Source: Lepisosteus oculatus
Taxonomy: Eukaryota; Chordata; Actinopteri; Semionotiformes; Lepisosteidae
Direction of reading: 5' to 3'
Length of the DNA stretch: 64,000 nt
Assembly: GCF_040954835.1 (NCBI RefSeq)
Contig: NC_090709.1
Coordinates: forward strand, 40,714,975-40,778,974
Shown: piece after piece, positions 21,510-31,413 of the stretch
Layout of the letters: every line of letters begins with the position of its first letter
Position numbering within the stretch: the stretch's first letter is position 1
The notes under the pieces: generated by a model
Seen by the model: only the letters and a program-made list of their open reading frames with translations
The model's database searches: none
What the model was told of the DNA's origin: nothing
Translations under genes and position numbers: made by a program

Positions 21510-21702
21510 TCAGACTCTGGCCTGAGTGACAGCGGCCAGGCGACAGCGGAGTAGTCTCTCTCTCTCTCTCACTGTCCTCACAGCGCGGGAGGTGCTGCTG
21601 TGCTCCAGACGCGTGTGCCTCTCACGCTCGGCGTGTTTGTACGCAGCTCCTGGTCCCTGCAGTCTGCTTCTCCACGGAGACACCAAGAACAGCAGCTCTG
21701 TC
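21510..21702 (-). other. Candidate terminal exon, right-arm gene copy
   Basis: Mirror of 14847-15039. Acceptor 'tctctgtgctccag' precedes 21702, and the TGA is at 21512-21510. One base differs in 193; in the frame described for the left copy it changes Leu to Pro, and in the first frame it is silent. It lies downstream, in minus-strand order, of the micro-exon array at 27372-25020. Confidence 0.35.
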
Positions 21703-21849
21703 CTGGAGCACAGAGACGGAGGAGGATTAACTCACAGACACAGGGGATTCACTAACCCGACCCCAGAGGAGAGCAGGTCAATCAGGAAACAGGCAGGTCT
21801 GATACAACAGTGTAAATACCACAGCACAGTAACGGTCAATTCATACACA

Positions 21850-24800
21850 GGTCTGAGTATAACAAGGGTAGAGGCAGGAGTTTTTCCACAGTATCACTGA
21901 GTAGTAAAGCACAGTACAGACAGAAGTTCAGCACACAGTTGTGTCAATATTACAGGACAGGACAGGTGAGACTTTGGCCCAATGTCAGTCACTGACTCCT
22001 AAAGTACAGTCGAGATCTCAGTACACAGAGGGGTTGAGTATTACAGTACAGAAGAGTTCAGCACACAGCTGTCAGTGTCATCATTACAGTATAGGTGACA
22101 TTTCAACACAATGATCTGTCATCAATTAGTACAGCACATTACAGTCACAATTTCAGGACAGATGTGTTTCAGTAGTACAGTACAGTACAGGTTGGAGTAT
22201 TAAAAATATACAGAGGAGAGTTCAGCACAGGAGTGTGTCAGTGTGCAAATATCACAGCCCCGTACAGGCAACAATTCATACACAAGTTGGAGTATTACAA
22301 GAGTAAGGGGTGAGAGTTCTTCAGCGAGCAGTGTCACTCCAAAGTAAAGCACAGGTGTGTGACTATTACAGTACAGTTCCTTCTACACAATGATCAGTCA
22401 TTGATTAGTACAGAGCATAACAGTCAAGATGTCAGTATTACAGTACAATACAGGTAAGGTTCAGCACACAGGTGGGGCAGTGTCACTATTACAGTACAGT
22501 ACAACTGAGACTTCAGTACAAAAATCTGTCTGATTATTAAACAGCAATACAGTTGAGATTTCAGTACATAGAATTGTTTGAGAATGAGTACAGGTGAGTT
22601 CAGCAGACAGGTGTGTGACTATTACAGTACAGTTCATTTAACACAATGATCAGTCATTGATTAGTACAGAGCATTACAGTCGAGATTTCAGTACACAGAT
22701 GTGTTTGAGTATTACAGTACAGGTGGGTTCAGTACACAGGTTTGAGTATTGGAACACAAAACAGAACAGAGTTCAGCACACAGGTGTGTCAGTGTGTAGA
22801 TATTACAGCAAAAATTCTATACACAGGTTTAAATATAAAACAGTACAAAACAGTTCAGCACACAAGTGTCAGTATTACAGCACAATACAGGTGAGACTTC
22901 AGCACAAAGATCAGTCAGTGATTATTAAAGCACATTACAGTTGAGATTTCAGTACACAGATGTGTAACAATATTACAGTACAGGTGGGTTCAGTACACAG
23001 GTTTGAGTATTGGAACACAAAACAAGAGAGTTCAGCAACCAGGAGTGTCAGTGTGTAGATAGTAGAGCAAGAATTCGGTACACAGGTTTGAGTATTAAGA
23101 GTATGGGTGAGAGTTCTTCACACGAGTATCACCGAGTAATACAGTACAGACGCCTGGATTGAATGTTATAGCACAGTAAAAGAGGTTCAGCACACAGGTG
23201 CGTCACTATTACAGAACAGTACAGCCGAGAGCTCAGCACAATGATCAGTCATTGATTATTAAAACATTACAGTTGAGATTTCAGAACACAGATGTGTTGC
23301 AGTATTATACTTCAGCACAGGTGGGTTCAGCACACAGGACTGAGTATTAAAACAATACAGAAGAGTTCAGCACACACGTGTGTCACTTTAATAGCACAGC
23401 AGATGTGAGACTTAAGATGATCTGTCAGCAGATCTGTCATTGATTAGTAAAGCACAGAGCAGGAAAGAGCACAGTAAAGAGGGGAGTTCAGCACACAGGT
23501 GTGTCTGTGTCACTACTTCTGTACAGGTGAGACTTCAGCACAATGGTCTGTCATTGATTAAAGGTCAGTACTGTTGACATTTCAGCACACGCGTTTGAGT
23601 ATTATACTGCAGTGCAGGTGGGTTCAGTACACAGGTATGCAAATTAAAGCACATTACAGTCAAGAGTTCAGCACAATGATGTGTCAGTGGTTATTAAAGC
23701 ACGTTCCAGTCAAGATCTCAGTACACAGGTGTGTTGGTGTATTAAAGTACAGGCGAGTTCAGTACACAGGTGTGTTGGTGTATTAAAGTACAGGCGAGTT
23801 CAGTACACAGGTGTGATGGTGTATTAAAGTACAGGCGAGTTCAGTACACAGGTGTGTTGGTGTATTAAAGTACAGGTGAGTTCAGCACACAGGTGTGTCA
23901 GTGTGCCACTATTACAGCACAGTACAGGTGAGAGATCAGTATATGGGTTTCAGTATAACAACAGTATAACAGTCAACAGCAGAGTTCATTACACGTGTGT
24001 CACTGTGAGTATTAAAGCTCAGTACAGTTGAGAATTCAGTAGACTGGTGTGTCAGTGTATTGTAGATACAGTATTTGTGAGAATTCAGCACACCACTGTT
24101 GAGTAGAACAACACAGTACAGGCAAACGTTCAGCACACAGGTTTGAGTTTAAAGCTCAATAGAGATGACAGTTCAATACTCAGGGTTGTATACTAAAGCA
24201 CAGTACAGGTGAGAGCTCAGCACACAGGTGTGTCAGTGTGAGTATTGCAGCACAGTACAGGTGAGACTTGACCACAATGATGTGTCACTGATTATTAAAG
24301 CACAGTACAGTCAAGATTTCAGTACACTGATGTGTGGAGTATTATAGTACAGTACAGGTGAGTTCAGTGCACATGTTTGAGTATTACAGAGTACAGTAGA
24401 GAGTTCAGCAGACTGATGTGTCACTGAAGATTAAATTGCAGTACAATCGCAAAGTCAGCACACTGGAGTGTCAGTGTGAGTATTCAAGTGCAATACAACC
24501 ATACCGGTTTGTCGTCGAGAATTCAGTACAGGTGAGAGATCAGTATACAGGTTTCAGTATAACAACAGTACACAGCAGAGTTCATTACACGTGTGTCAGT
24601 GTGAGTATTAAAGCTCAGTACAGCCGAGAGTTCAGCACACAGGTGTGTCGCTGTGAGTATTAAAGCTCAGGACAGCCGAGAGTTCAGTATGCATGTTAGA
24701 GTATTGTAGCGCAGTTGAAAAGATCAGCACGCAGGTTTCAGTATTAAAGTTCAACAGATGTGAGAGTTCAATACTCAGGTTTCAATACTAAAGCACAGTA

Positions 24801-24890
24801 GAGATGAGAGCTCAGCACACAGGTGTGCCAGTGTGAGTATTAAGTTACAGTATATGTGAGAATGCAGCACACCAGTGTCAACACCACACT
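21850..24890. repeat. Degenerate minisatellite, right arm
   Basis: Inverted counterpart of 9210-14720 with phrases like 'ttcagcacacaggtgtgtc' and 'attacagtacaggtg'. It is shorter than the left version because the left arm carries a tandem duplication. At 23720-23890 a unit of about 48 bp is repeated almost perfectly four times, a recent local expansion. Confidence 0.85.
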
Positions 24891-25019
24891 CCCTACAGTA
24901 CAGTCACTGTGATGACCACTGTATCAGAACAGTCTATCTGTCACAGTAGACACAGCCCACAGGCAGCTGGAGAGACAGGCACACAGACTGACACAAGGAG
25001 GAAGAAATCAAGACAGGAG

Positions 25020-27372
25020 AGTCTCCTACCTCCAACCAAACTCCTCATCCACTCCGGTCTTTCCATTGCCGGCGTTTCCTGGACTTCCTGGAAAACAAGG
25101 GAACAGAAAGTTAAGAGAGAGGATCCCACCTCTATCACAACTCCCCATCCCTACCTGTCTTCCCACTGTCAGCCTCTGGAATATCCTGGACAATCAGGGA
25201 AAAGAAAGTTAGGAGAGAGTATCCCACCTCTAGCACAACTCCCGATCCCTACCTGTCTTCCCACTGTCAGCCTCTGGAATATCCTGGAAAATCAGGGAAA
25301 AGAAAGGAGAGAGCTTCCCACCTCTAGCACAACTCCCTGTTCATACCCATCTTCCCACTGTCAGCCTCTGGAATATCCTGGAAAATCAGGGAAAAGAAAG
25401 GAGAGAGCTTCCCACCTCTAGCACAACCCCCTGTTCATACCTGTCTTCCCACTGTCAGCCACTGGAATATCCTGGAAAATCAGGGAAAAGAAAGGAGAGA
25501 GCTTCCCACCTCTAGCACAACCCCCGATCCACACCTGTCTTCCCACTGTCAGCCACTGGAATATCCTGGACAATCAGGGAAAAGAAAGTTAGGAGAGAGT
25601 ATCCCACCTCTAGCACAACTCCCGATCCCTACCTGTCTTCCCACTGTCAGCCTCTGGAATATCCTGGACAATCAGGGAAAAGAAAGTCAGGAGAGAGTAT
25701 CCCACCTCTAGCACAACTCCCGATCCCTACCTGTCTTCCCACTGTCAGCCTCTGGAATATCCTGGACAATCAGGGAAAAGAAAGTTAGGAGAGAGTATCC
25801 CACCTCCAGCACAACTCCCGATCCCTACCTGTCTTCCCACTGTCAGCCTCTGGAATATCCTGGACAATCAGGGAAAAGAGAGTTAGGAGAGAGTATCCCA
25901 CCTCTATCTCAACTCCCCATCCATACCCACCTTCCCACTGTCGGCCATTTGAATATCCTGTAAAATCAGGGAACAGAAGGTTATGGCAGAGCGTCTCACC
26001 TCTATCACTACTCCCCATCTGGTCCTGTCATCCCACTGTCAGCCTCTGGAATATCCTGGAAAACAAGGGAAAAGAAAGGTAGGAGAGAGCTTCACATCTC
26101 TAGAACAACTCCCTGTTCATACTTGTCTTCCCACTGTCAGCCACTGGAATATCCTGGAAAATCAGGGAAAAGAAAGGAGAGAGCTTCCCACCTCTAGCAC
26201 AACCCCCTGTTCATACCTGTCTTCCCACTGTCAGCCACTGGAATATCCTGGACAATCAGGGAAAAGAAAGGAGAGAGCTTCCCACCTCTAGCACAACCCC
26301 CTGTTCATACCTGTCTTCCCACTGTCAGCCTCTGGAATATCCTGGACAATCAGGGAAAAGAAAGTTAGGAGAGAGTATCCCACCTCTAGCACAACTCCCG
26401 ATCCCTACCTGTCTTCCCACTGTCAGCCTCTGGAATATCCTGGAAAATCAGGGAAAAGAAAGGAGAGAGCTTCCCACCTCTAGCACAACTCCCTGTTCAT
26501 ACCCATCTTCCCACTGTCAGCCTCTGGAATATCCTGGAAAATCAGGGAAAAGAAAGGAGAGAGCTTCCCACCTCTAGCACAACCCCCTGTTCATACCTGT
26601 CTTCCCACTGTCAGCCACTGGAATATCCTGGAAAATCAGGGAAAAGAAAGGAGAGAGCTTCCCACCTCTAGCACAACCCCCGATCCACACCTGTCTTCCC
26701 ACTGTCAGCCACTGGAATATCCTGGACAATCAGGGAAAAGAAAGTTAGGAGAGAGTATCCCACCTCTAGCACAACTCCCGATCCCTACCTGTCTTCCCAC
26801 TGTCAGCCTCTGGAATATCCTGGACAATCAGGGAAAAGAAAGTTAGGAGAGAGTATCCCACCTCCAGCACAACTCCCGATCCCTACCTGTCTTCCCACTG
26901 TCAGCCTCTGGAATATCCTGGACAATCAGGGAAAAGAAAGTTAGGAGAGAGTATCCCACCTCCAGCACAACTCCCGATCCCTACCTGTCTTCCCACTGTC
27001 AGCCTCTGGAATATCCTGGACAATCAGGGAAAAGAGAGTATCCCACCTCCAGCACAACTCCCGATCCCTACCTGTCTTCCCACTGTCAGCCACTGGAATA
27101 TCCTGGACAATCAGGGAAAAGAAAGTTAGGAGAGAGTATCCCACCTCCAGCACAACTCCCGATCCCTACCTGTCTTCCCACTGTCAGCCTCTGGAATATC
27201 CTGGACAATCAGGGAAAAGAAAGTTAGGAGAGAGTATCCCACCTCCAGCACAACTCCCGATCCCTACCTGTCTTCCCACTGTCAGCCTCTGGAATATCCT
27301 GGACAATCAGGGAAAAGAAAGTTAGGAGAGAGTATCCCACCTCTAGCACACCTCCCGATCCCTACCTGTGAC
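25020..27372 (-). repeat. Micro-exon-like tandem array, right arm (about 24 units)
   Basis: A unit of about 98 bp. On the minus strand each has 'ttttccctgattgtccag', a block mostly of 31 nt reading DIPEADSGKTG or DIPVADSGKT, then 'gtaggg' or 'gtatga' as donor and about 67 nt of spacer with 'ctctcctaactttctttt'. Blocks in nearby units are almost identical, indicating recent homogenisation. The array directly follows a donor-ended candidate exon (27600-27373). Whether any block is spliced is unknown. Confidence 0.6.
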
Positions 27373-27609
27373 ACTGAAGGTTTCCTGGGCCCGAAGGCCG
27401 CAGTCTGCCTCTGCCATCGCTCTCAGACTGAAGCTGGTCTTCTCTCGTCTCTTCCAGACTGTGATGTTGTTCACCTTACTGAGAGAGAAACTGACCACAG
27501 CTTTTAAAACTGTATTTACAGCTGAGAACGACGAGATCATCACTCGGCACAGAGGCGCTGTGCGGATTCTCTCACAGCCAACAAAGCAGAGAAGTCCGAA
27601 CTCTCTCAC
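27373..27609 (-). other. Candidate exon upstream of right micro-exon array
   Basis: The minus-strand frame is open for about 80 codons (including KVNNITVWKRREKTSF and ADCGLRAQETFSVT) up to a donor 'cacag|gtaggg' whose motif equals that of the array units. The left-arm counterpart near 7440-7690 is diverged and interrupted, then cut by the MITE-like insertion. No family is recognised. Confidence 0.3.
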
Positions 27610-28009
27610 TATTGTAATAGATTAATGTGCAATGTTTTTTTTTTCTCTTTCTTTGATCTGCATTCTATTTAAATGTACAGGAATGCTGGGTGTCCATAAC
27701 AAAATTTCCCTCAGAGGACAATAACATCCTATAATCTTCTCTCACTCCTGATGGTGTTTCGCACATGTTTAGTACCGGTAACAACAATATGACTTCAGTT
27801 ACTCTTGCTGCTCCTTACAGTAACAGTACTGCTGCTTCTATTAATAGTGCTGCTACTGAAAACAAGTTTATTAGCAACCTGAGTAACAGTAATGCTTCTG
27901 TTACTAAGCCTGCCAATAAAAGCACCCTGTCAGTAGTCTCACTGTTCTACACTATATCATACCAGCGCTCCTCTTTTTTGTGAAGGAGAGACTCACCTGG
28001 TCTGCCCTC
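27610..28009. other. Diverged outer arm segment, right
   Basis: AT-richer than its surroundings, with a 72-codon Asn/Ser-rich ORF of no recognised family. It corresponds in inverted orientation to about 7200-7440. Confidence 0.35.
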
Positions 28010-28285
28010 ACCTGCGGTGCTGATGGGGTCCCCTGTCCCCTCCTGCGCTGACCAGTCAAGCACAGCCCCTTGTCCTCTAACTGCAGGTCTGGGGGCGCCC
28101 TCTCCAGTCCTGGTACAGTGTTACCCCCACTTCACCCCTGGCTGCCTGGCCCTGTTTCCAAACACGGGGGGCAGCTCCCACATTCCCATTCCCGCCCCAC
28201 CTGTCCCGGAGCTTCCCGGAGGTCCCACAGCCTCCCTGCCCTCTCCCTGTCCTCCTGCAGGAGCTGCGTCTGGGGGAAATGAAAA
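28010..28285 (-). other. Candidate exon, right-arm gene copy
   Basis: Mirror of 6797-7082 with 'catttcccccag' acceptor-like and 'gcaccgcag|gtgagg' donor-like ends on the minus strand. The frame starting at the acceptor reads TQLLQEDRERAGRLWDLRE and stops at a TGA about 45 codons in. A function cannot be assigned. Confidence 0.3.
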
Positions 28286-28429
28286 CGCCCGAATAATCAG
28301 ATCAGACTGGCAGCCAGATCGAAAACATAAAACAAAAAGGCTGGAGATGCGATCTGTACTGGGGGGTCTGTTCTGTCACCCCTGGGTGTCTACGCGCTGG
28401 GCTCCCCCTCCAGCCACCATCACCAGTGT

Positions 28430-28556
28430 TTGTGAGGCTGAGACGTTTATTCTGCTGCTCCTCAGTGAACACAGTGACCAGGTCTGTGTGATTGTCCCGG
28501 CAGTATTCCTGAGCTCGAACCCATGACAGTTTATAGTGTATGAAGTATGAAGTGGT
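28430..28556 (-). pseudogene. Truncated C-type lectin exon fragment
   Basis: The minus-strand frame reads YFIHYKLSWVRAQEYCR, then NHTDLVTVFTEEQQ, clearly homologous to exon 4 of the lectin gene at 32829-33161 (CTLD3). Homology stops after LTNTGDGG, exactly where the palindrome's right arm begins. The second half of the domain (WIGL, C2-C4) is missing. Upstream, the exon start is replaced by a 27-bp minisatellite. A long minus-strand ORF joins repeat and fragment but is not a real gene. Confidence 0.8.
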
Positions 28557-29270
28557 ATGGAGCTGGGGTAGAGGGGCTGAGCTCTGGAGCTGGGGTAGAG
28601 GGGGCTGAGCTCTGGAGCTGGGGTAGAGGGGGCTGAGCTCTGGAGCTGGGGTAGAGGGGGCTGAGCTCTGGAGCTGGGGTAGAGGGGGCTGAGCTCTGGA
28701 GCTGGGGTAGAGGGGGCTGAGCTCTGGAGCTGGGGTAGAGGGGCTGAGCTCTGGAGCTGGGGTAGAGGGGCTGGGCTCTGGAGCTGGGGTAGAGGGGCTG
28801 GGCTCTGGAGCTGGGGTAGAGGGGCTGAGCCTTGGAGCTGGGGTAGAGGGTAGAGGGGGCTGAGCTCTGGAGCTGGGGTAGAGGGGCTGAGCTCTGGAGC
28901 TGGGGTAGAGGGGCTGAGCTCTGGAGCTGGGGTAGAGGGGCTGAGCCCTAGAGCTGGGGTAGAGGGGCTGAGCTCTGGAGCTGGGGTAGAGGGGCTGAGC
29001 TCTGGAGCTGGGGTAGAGGGGCTGAGCCCTGGAGCTGGGGTAGAGGGGCTGAGCTCTGGAGCTGGGGTAGAGGGGCTGAGCTCTGGAGCTGGGGTAGAGG
29101 GGCTGAGCTCTGGAGCTGGAGTAGAGGGGGCTGAGCTCTGGAGCTGGAGTAGAGGGGGCTGAGCTCTGGAGCTGGAGTAGAGGGGGCTGAGCTCTGGAGC
29201 TGGGGTAGAGGGGCTGAGCTCTGGAGCTGGGGTAGAGGGCTGAGCTCTGGAGCTGGGGTAGAGGGATGCA
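28557..29270. repeat. 27/28-bp minisatellite
   Basis: About 26 copies of a unit containing 'gagctctggagctggggt' and 'agaggggctgagc'. One-base length variants (27 or 28) break the reading frames. The Pro/Ser-rich minus-strand ORF across it is an artefact. Confidence 0.95.
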
Positions 29271-29690
29271 ACAGTTTCTGCCCCTGTGGGGCTCCAGAGC
29301 AGGAGGGATCTGTGTCAGTCCTGTGTTTTCTATGGGCTTCACAGACACACCCTTGTCCGAGCTGTGAGCTGGGGCCACGTGATCGAGCTCTATTTCCATA
29401 CCGGCTGCGTCAGCGAGGCAGAGAGCGATACCAGCGCAGGCAGACAGACAGAGAGCTCGTCTCCCACCCAGCCAGGCGCCGAGACAGAGGGACACCCCGA
29501 GGAGCAGAGGTAAGTGTGGGAGAGCAGTGTCCCAGGGCCCTGCACTCACCCCTGAGGGGCAATTAAAACACAGGGAGAGCACCAGTTAATACAGAAAGAG
29601 CACATCCATGAATACAGGGAGAGCACCAGTTAATACAGCATACAGTGAGCGCACCAGTTAACACAGGGAGAGCACCAGTTAACACAGAGA
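29271..29690 (+). other. Possible exon with strong donor
   Basis: A frame reading SEAESDTSAGRQTESSSPTQ runs into GCAGAG|GTAAGT at 29512/29513, a near-perfect donor. An E-box CACGTG lies near 29377. No family is recognised and there is no clear acceptor. 29560-29690 has short repeats of 'cagttaatacag' and 'ggagagcac'. Confidence 0.2.
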
Positions 29691-29699
29691 TCTAATGTG

Positions 29700-30560
29700 T
29701 TTAAATGTGACTGTTTGAACCCTGTGCTCCTGGTGGGGCGCTGGAAGAGTCTGGGGCGCAGGACCAGGGGCGATGACAGACTCAGTGACTCTGTGTTTAA
29801 ACCCTGTGCTCTTGGTGGGGCTCTGGAAGAGTCTGGGGCGCAGGACCAGGGGCGATGACAGACTCAGTGACTCTGTGTTTAAACCCTGTGCTCCTGGTGG
29901 GGCTCTGGAAGAGTCTGGGGCGCAGGACCAGGGGCGATGACAGACTCAGTGACTCTGTGTTTGAACCCTGTGCTCCTGGTGGGGCTCTGGAAGAGTCCGG
30001 GGCGCAGGACCGGGGGCGATGACACACTCAGTGACTCTGTGTTTGAACCCTGTGCTCCCGGTGGGGCTCTGGAAGAGTCCGGGGCGCAGGACCGGGGGCG
30101 ATGACAGACTCAGTGACTCTGTGTTTGAACCCTGTGCTCCTGGTGGGGCTCTGGAAGAGTCCGGGGCGCAGGACCGGGGGCGATGACACACTCAGTGACT
30201 CTGTGTTTGAACCCTGTGCTCCTGGTGGGGCTCTGGAAGAGTCCGGGGCGCAGGACCGGGGGCGATGACAGACTCAGTGACTCTGTGTTTAAACCCTGTG
30301 CTCCTGGTGGGGCTCTGGAAGAGTCCGGGGCGCAGGACCGGGGGCGATGACACACTCAGTGACTCTGTGTTTGAACCCTGTGCTCCTGGTGGGGCTCTGG
30401 AAGAGTCCGGGGCGCAGGACCGGGGGCGATGACAGACTCAGTGACTCTGTGTTTGAACCCTGTGCTCCTGGTGGGGCTCTGGAAGAGTCCGGGGCGCAGG
30501 ACCGGGGGCGATGACAGACTCAGTGACTCTGTGTTTGAACCCTGTGCTCCTGGTGGGGCT
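29700..30560. repeat. 82-bp minisatellite
   Basis: About ten copies of an 82-bp unit containing 'gactcagtgactctgtg', 'accctgtgctcctgg' and 'gagtccggggcgcagg'. The period is not a multiple of 3 and there is no coding potential. Confidence 0.95.
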
Positions 30561-30689
30561 TTGGCCTGTGTCAGGCTCTCCTCTCACCTGACGGACTCTC
30601 CCTCTTGCGCAGGAGTCTGAAGGGGGGGTTTCATGACAACAGGTCTCAGTGTCCTGCTCCTGCTTTGTTTAGAACACAATCCGTAGCTG

Positions 30690-30930
30690 ATGCCCCAGAA
30701 GGAGACTGTTTTGCCTAGTTATTAAATAACTGGTATTTTATTGTAACTGCACCACGAACACAGGGAACTGAGACAAAGAGACAATGAAAATTGGGACAGG
30801 TCAGTTTTTCCTTCTTTACAGACTTAACTTACTGTACAGTGTGCTATTCAGAGTTCTGGACAGATAGGAGCTGTCCTCATTTGCCTAGTTAATCAATAGC
30901 TGGTATTTTATTCTAACTGGTACCAGGGAG
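30690..30930. repeat. Short tandem duplication ('ttgcctagtta' segments)
   Basis: Segments beginning 'ttgcctagttattaaataac' near 30710 and 'ttgcctagttaatcaatagc' near 30880 are diverged copies about 170 bp apart. Confidence 0.5.
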
Positions 30931-31180
30931 ACAGGTAGAGAGGGAGAGAGAGGAGAGGAGAGAAAGGGACAGGGTCAGGTACAGAGAGGAGAGAAAGAGA
31001 GACAGTTACAGAGAGAGAGGGGAGAAGGAGAGATAGAGGGACAGAGACCGGTACAGAGAGAGAGGGGAGAAGGAGAGATAGAGTGACAGAGACCGGTACA
31101 GAGAGAGAGGGGAGAAGGAGAGACAGTGAGAGACAAGTACAGAGTGAATGAGAGGAAAGACAGAGGGAGAGAAACAGCTG
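30925..31180. repeat. AG-rich minisatellite
   Basis: Repeats of about 48 bp containing 'gagagagaggggagaagg' and 'gacagagaccggtac', upstream of the lectin gene. Confidence 0.8.
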
Positions 31181-31370
31181 TCCCTTCTGCTGCTGCTCCT
31201 GATGTCTGTCTGACACGCTGACCGACGGCGCACCCAGCTGATCACCTGCGTGACTTCCTGTCCGGCTCCCAGCTCTGCTGTCTGAGGGGCTGGCCAGCGG
31301 ACTGACCCCACTGCCTGTCCAGGGAAGGGCTTGGACACGCGCTGCCTGACCTCCCAGCGGCGCCGCGGAG

Positions 31371-31413
31371 ATGGAGAGGGAGGGGCTGGCCTGTCTGCTG
31401 CTGGCCGTGGCCG
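31371..31413 (+). CDS. Lectin gene exon 1: signal peptide
   Basis: The ATG is preceded by 'gccgcggag', giving a purine at -3. Fourteen codons are followed by donor G|GTGAGTG. The hydrophobic core LACLLLAVAVLC continues into exon 2 across a phase-1 junction. Confidence 0.75.

Larger units (their letters stand above)
18288..28418 (-). repeat. Right arm of giant palindrome
   Basis: Inverted partner of 6314-18252, separated by only about 35 bp (18253-18287). It is shorter, about 10.1 kb. It lacks the left-arm MITE-like element, retroposon tail and interspersed-repeat insertion, and has only one copy of the segment duplicated in the left arm. It has a longer micro-exon-like array (25020-27372). 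Its outer boundary abuts a truncated lectin exon. Confidence 0.92.

Noticed and set aside
6314-28418. Palindrome as a pure sequencing fold-back artefact
   Set aside because: Arms differ by substitutions, a 25-bp deletion, transposon insertions and a 2.4-kb duplication, which a single-molecule fold-back would not create; long-read confirmation would still be decisive.
28302-29582. 426-codon minus-strand ORF as a lectin gene
   Set aside because: Only about 42 codons are lectin-like; the rest is minisatellite and palindrome sequence.
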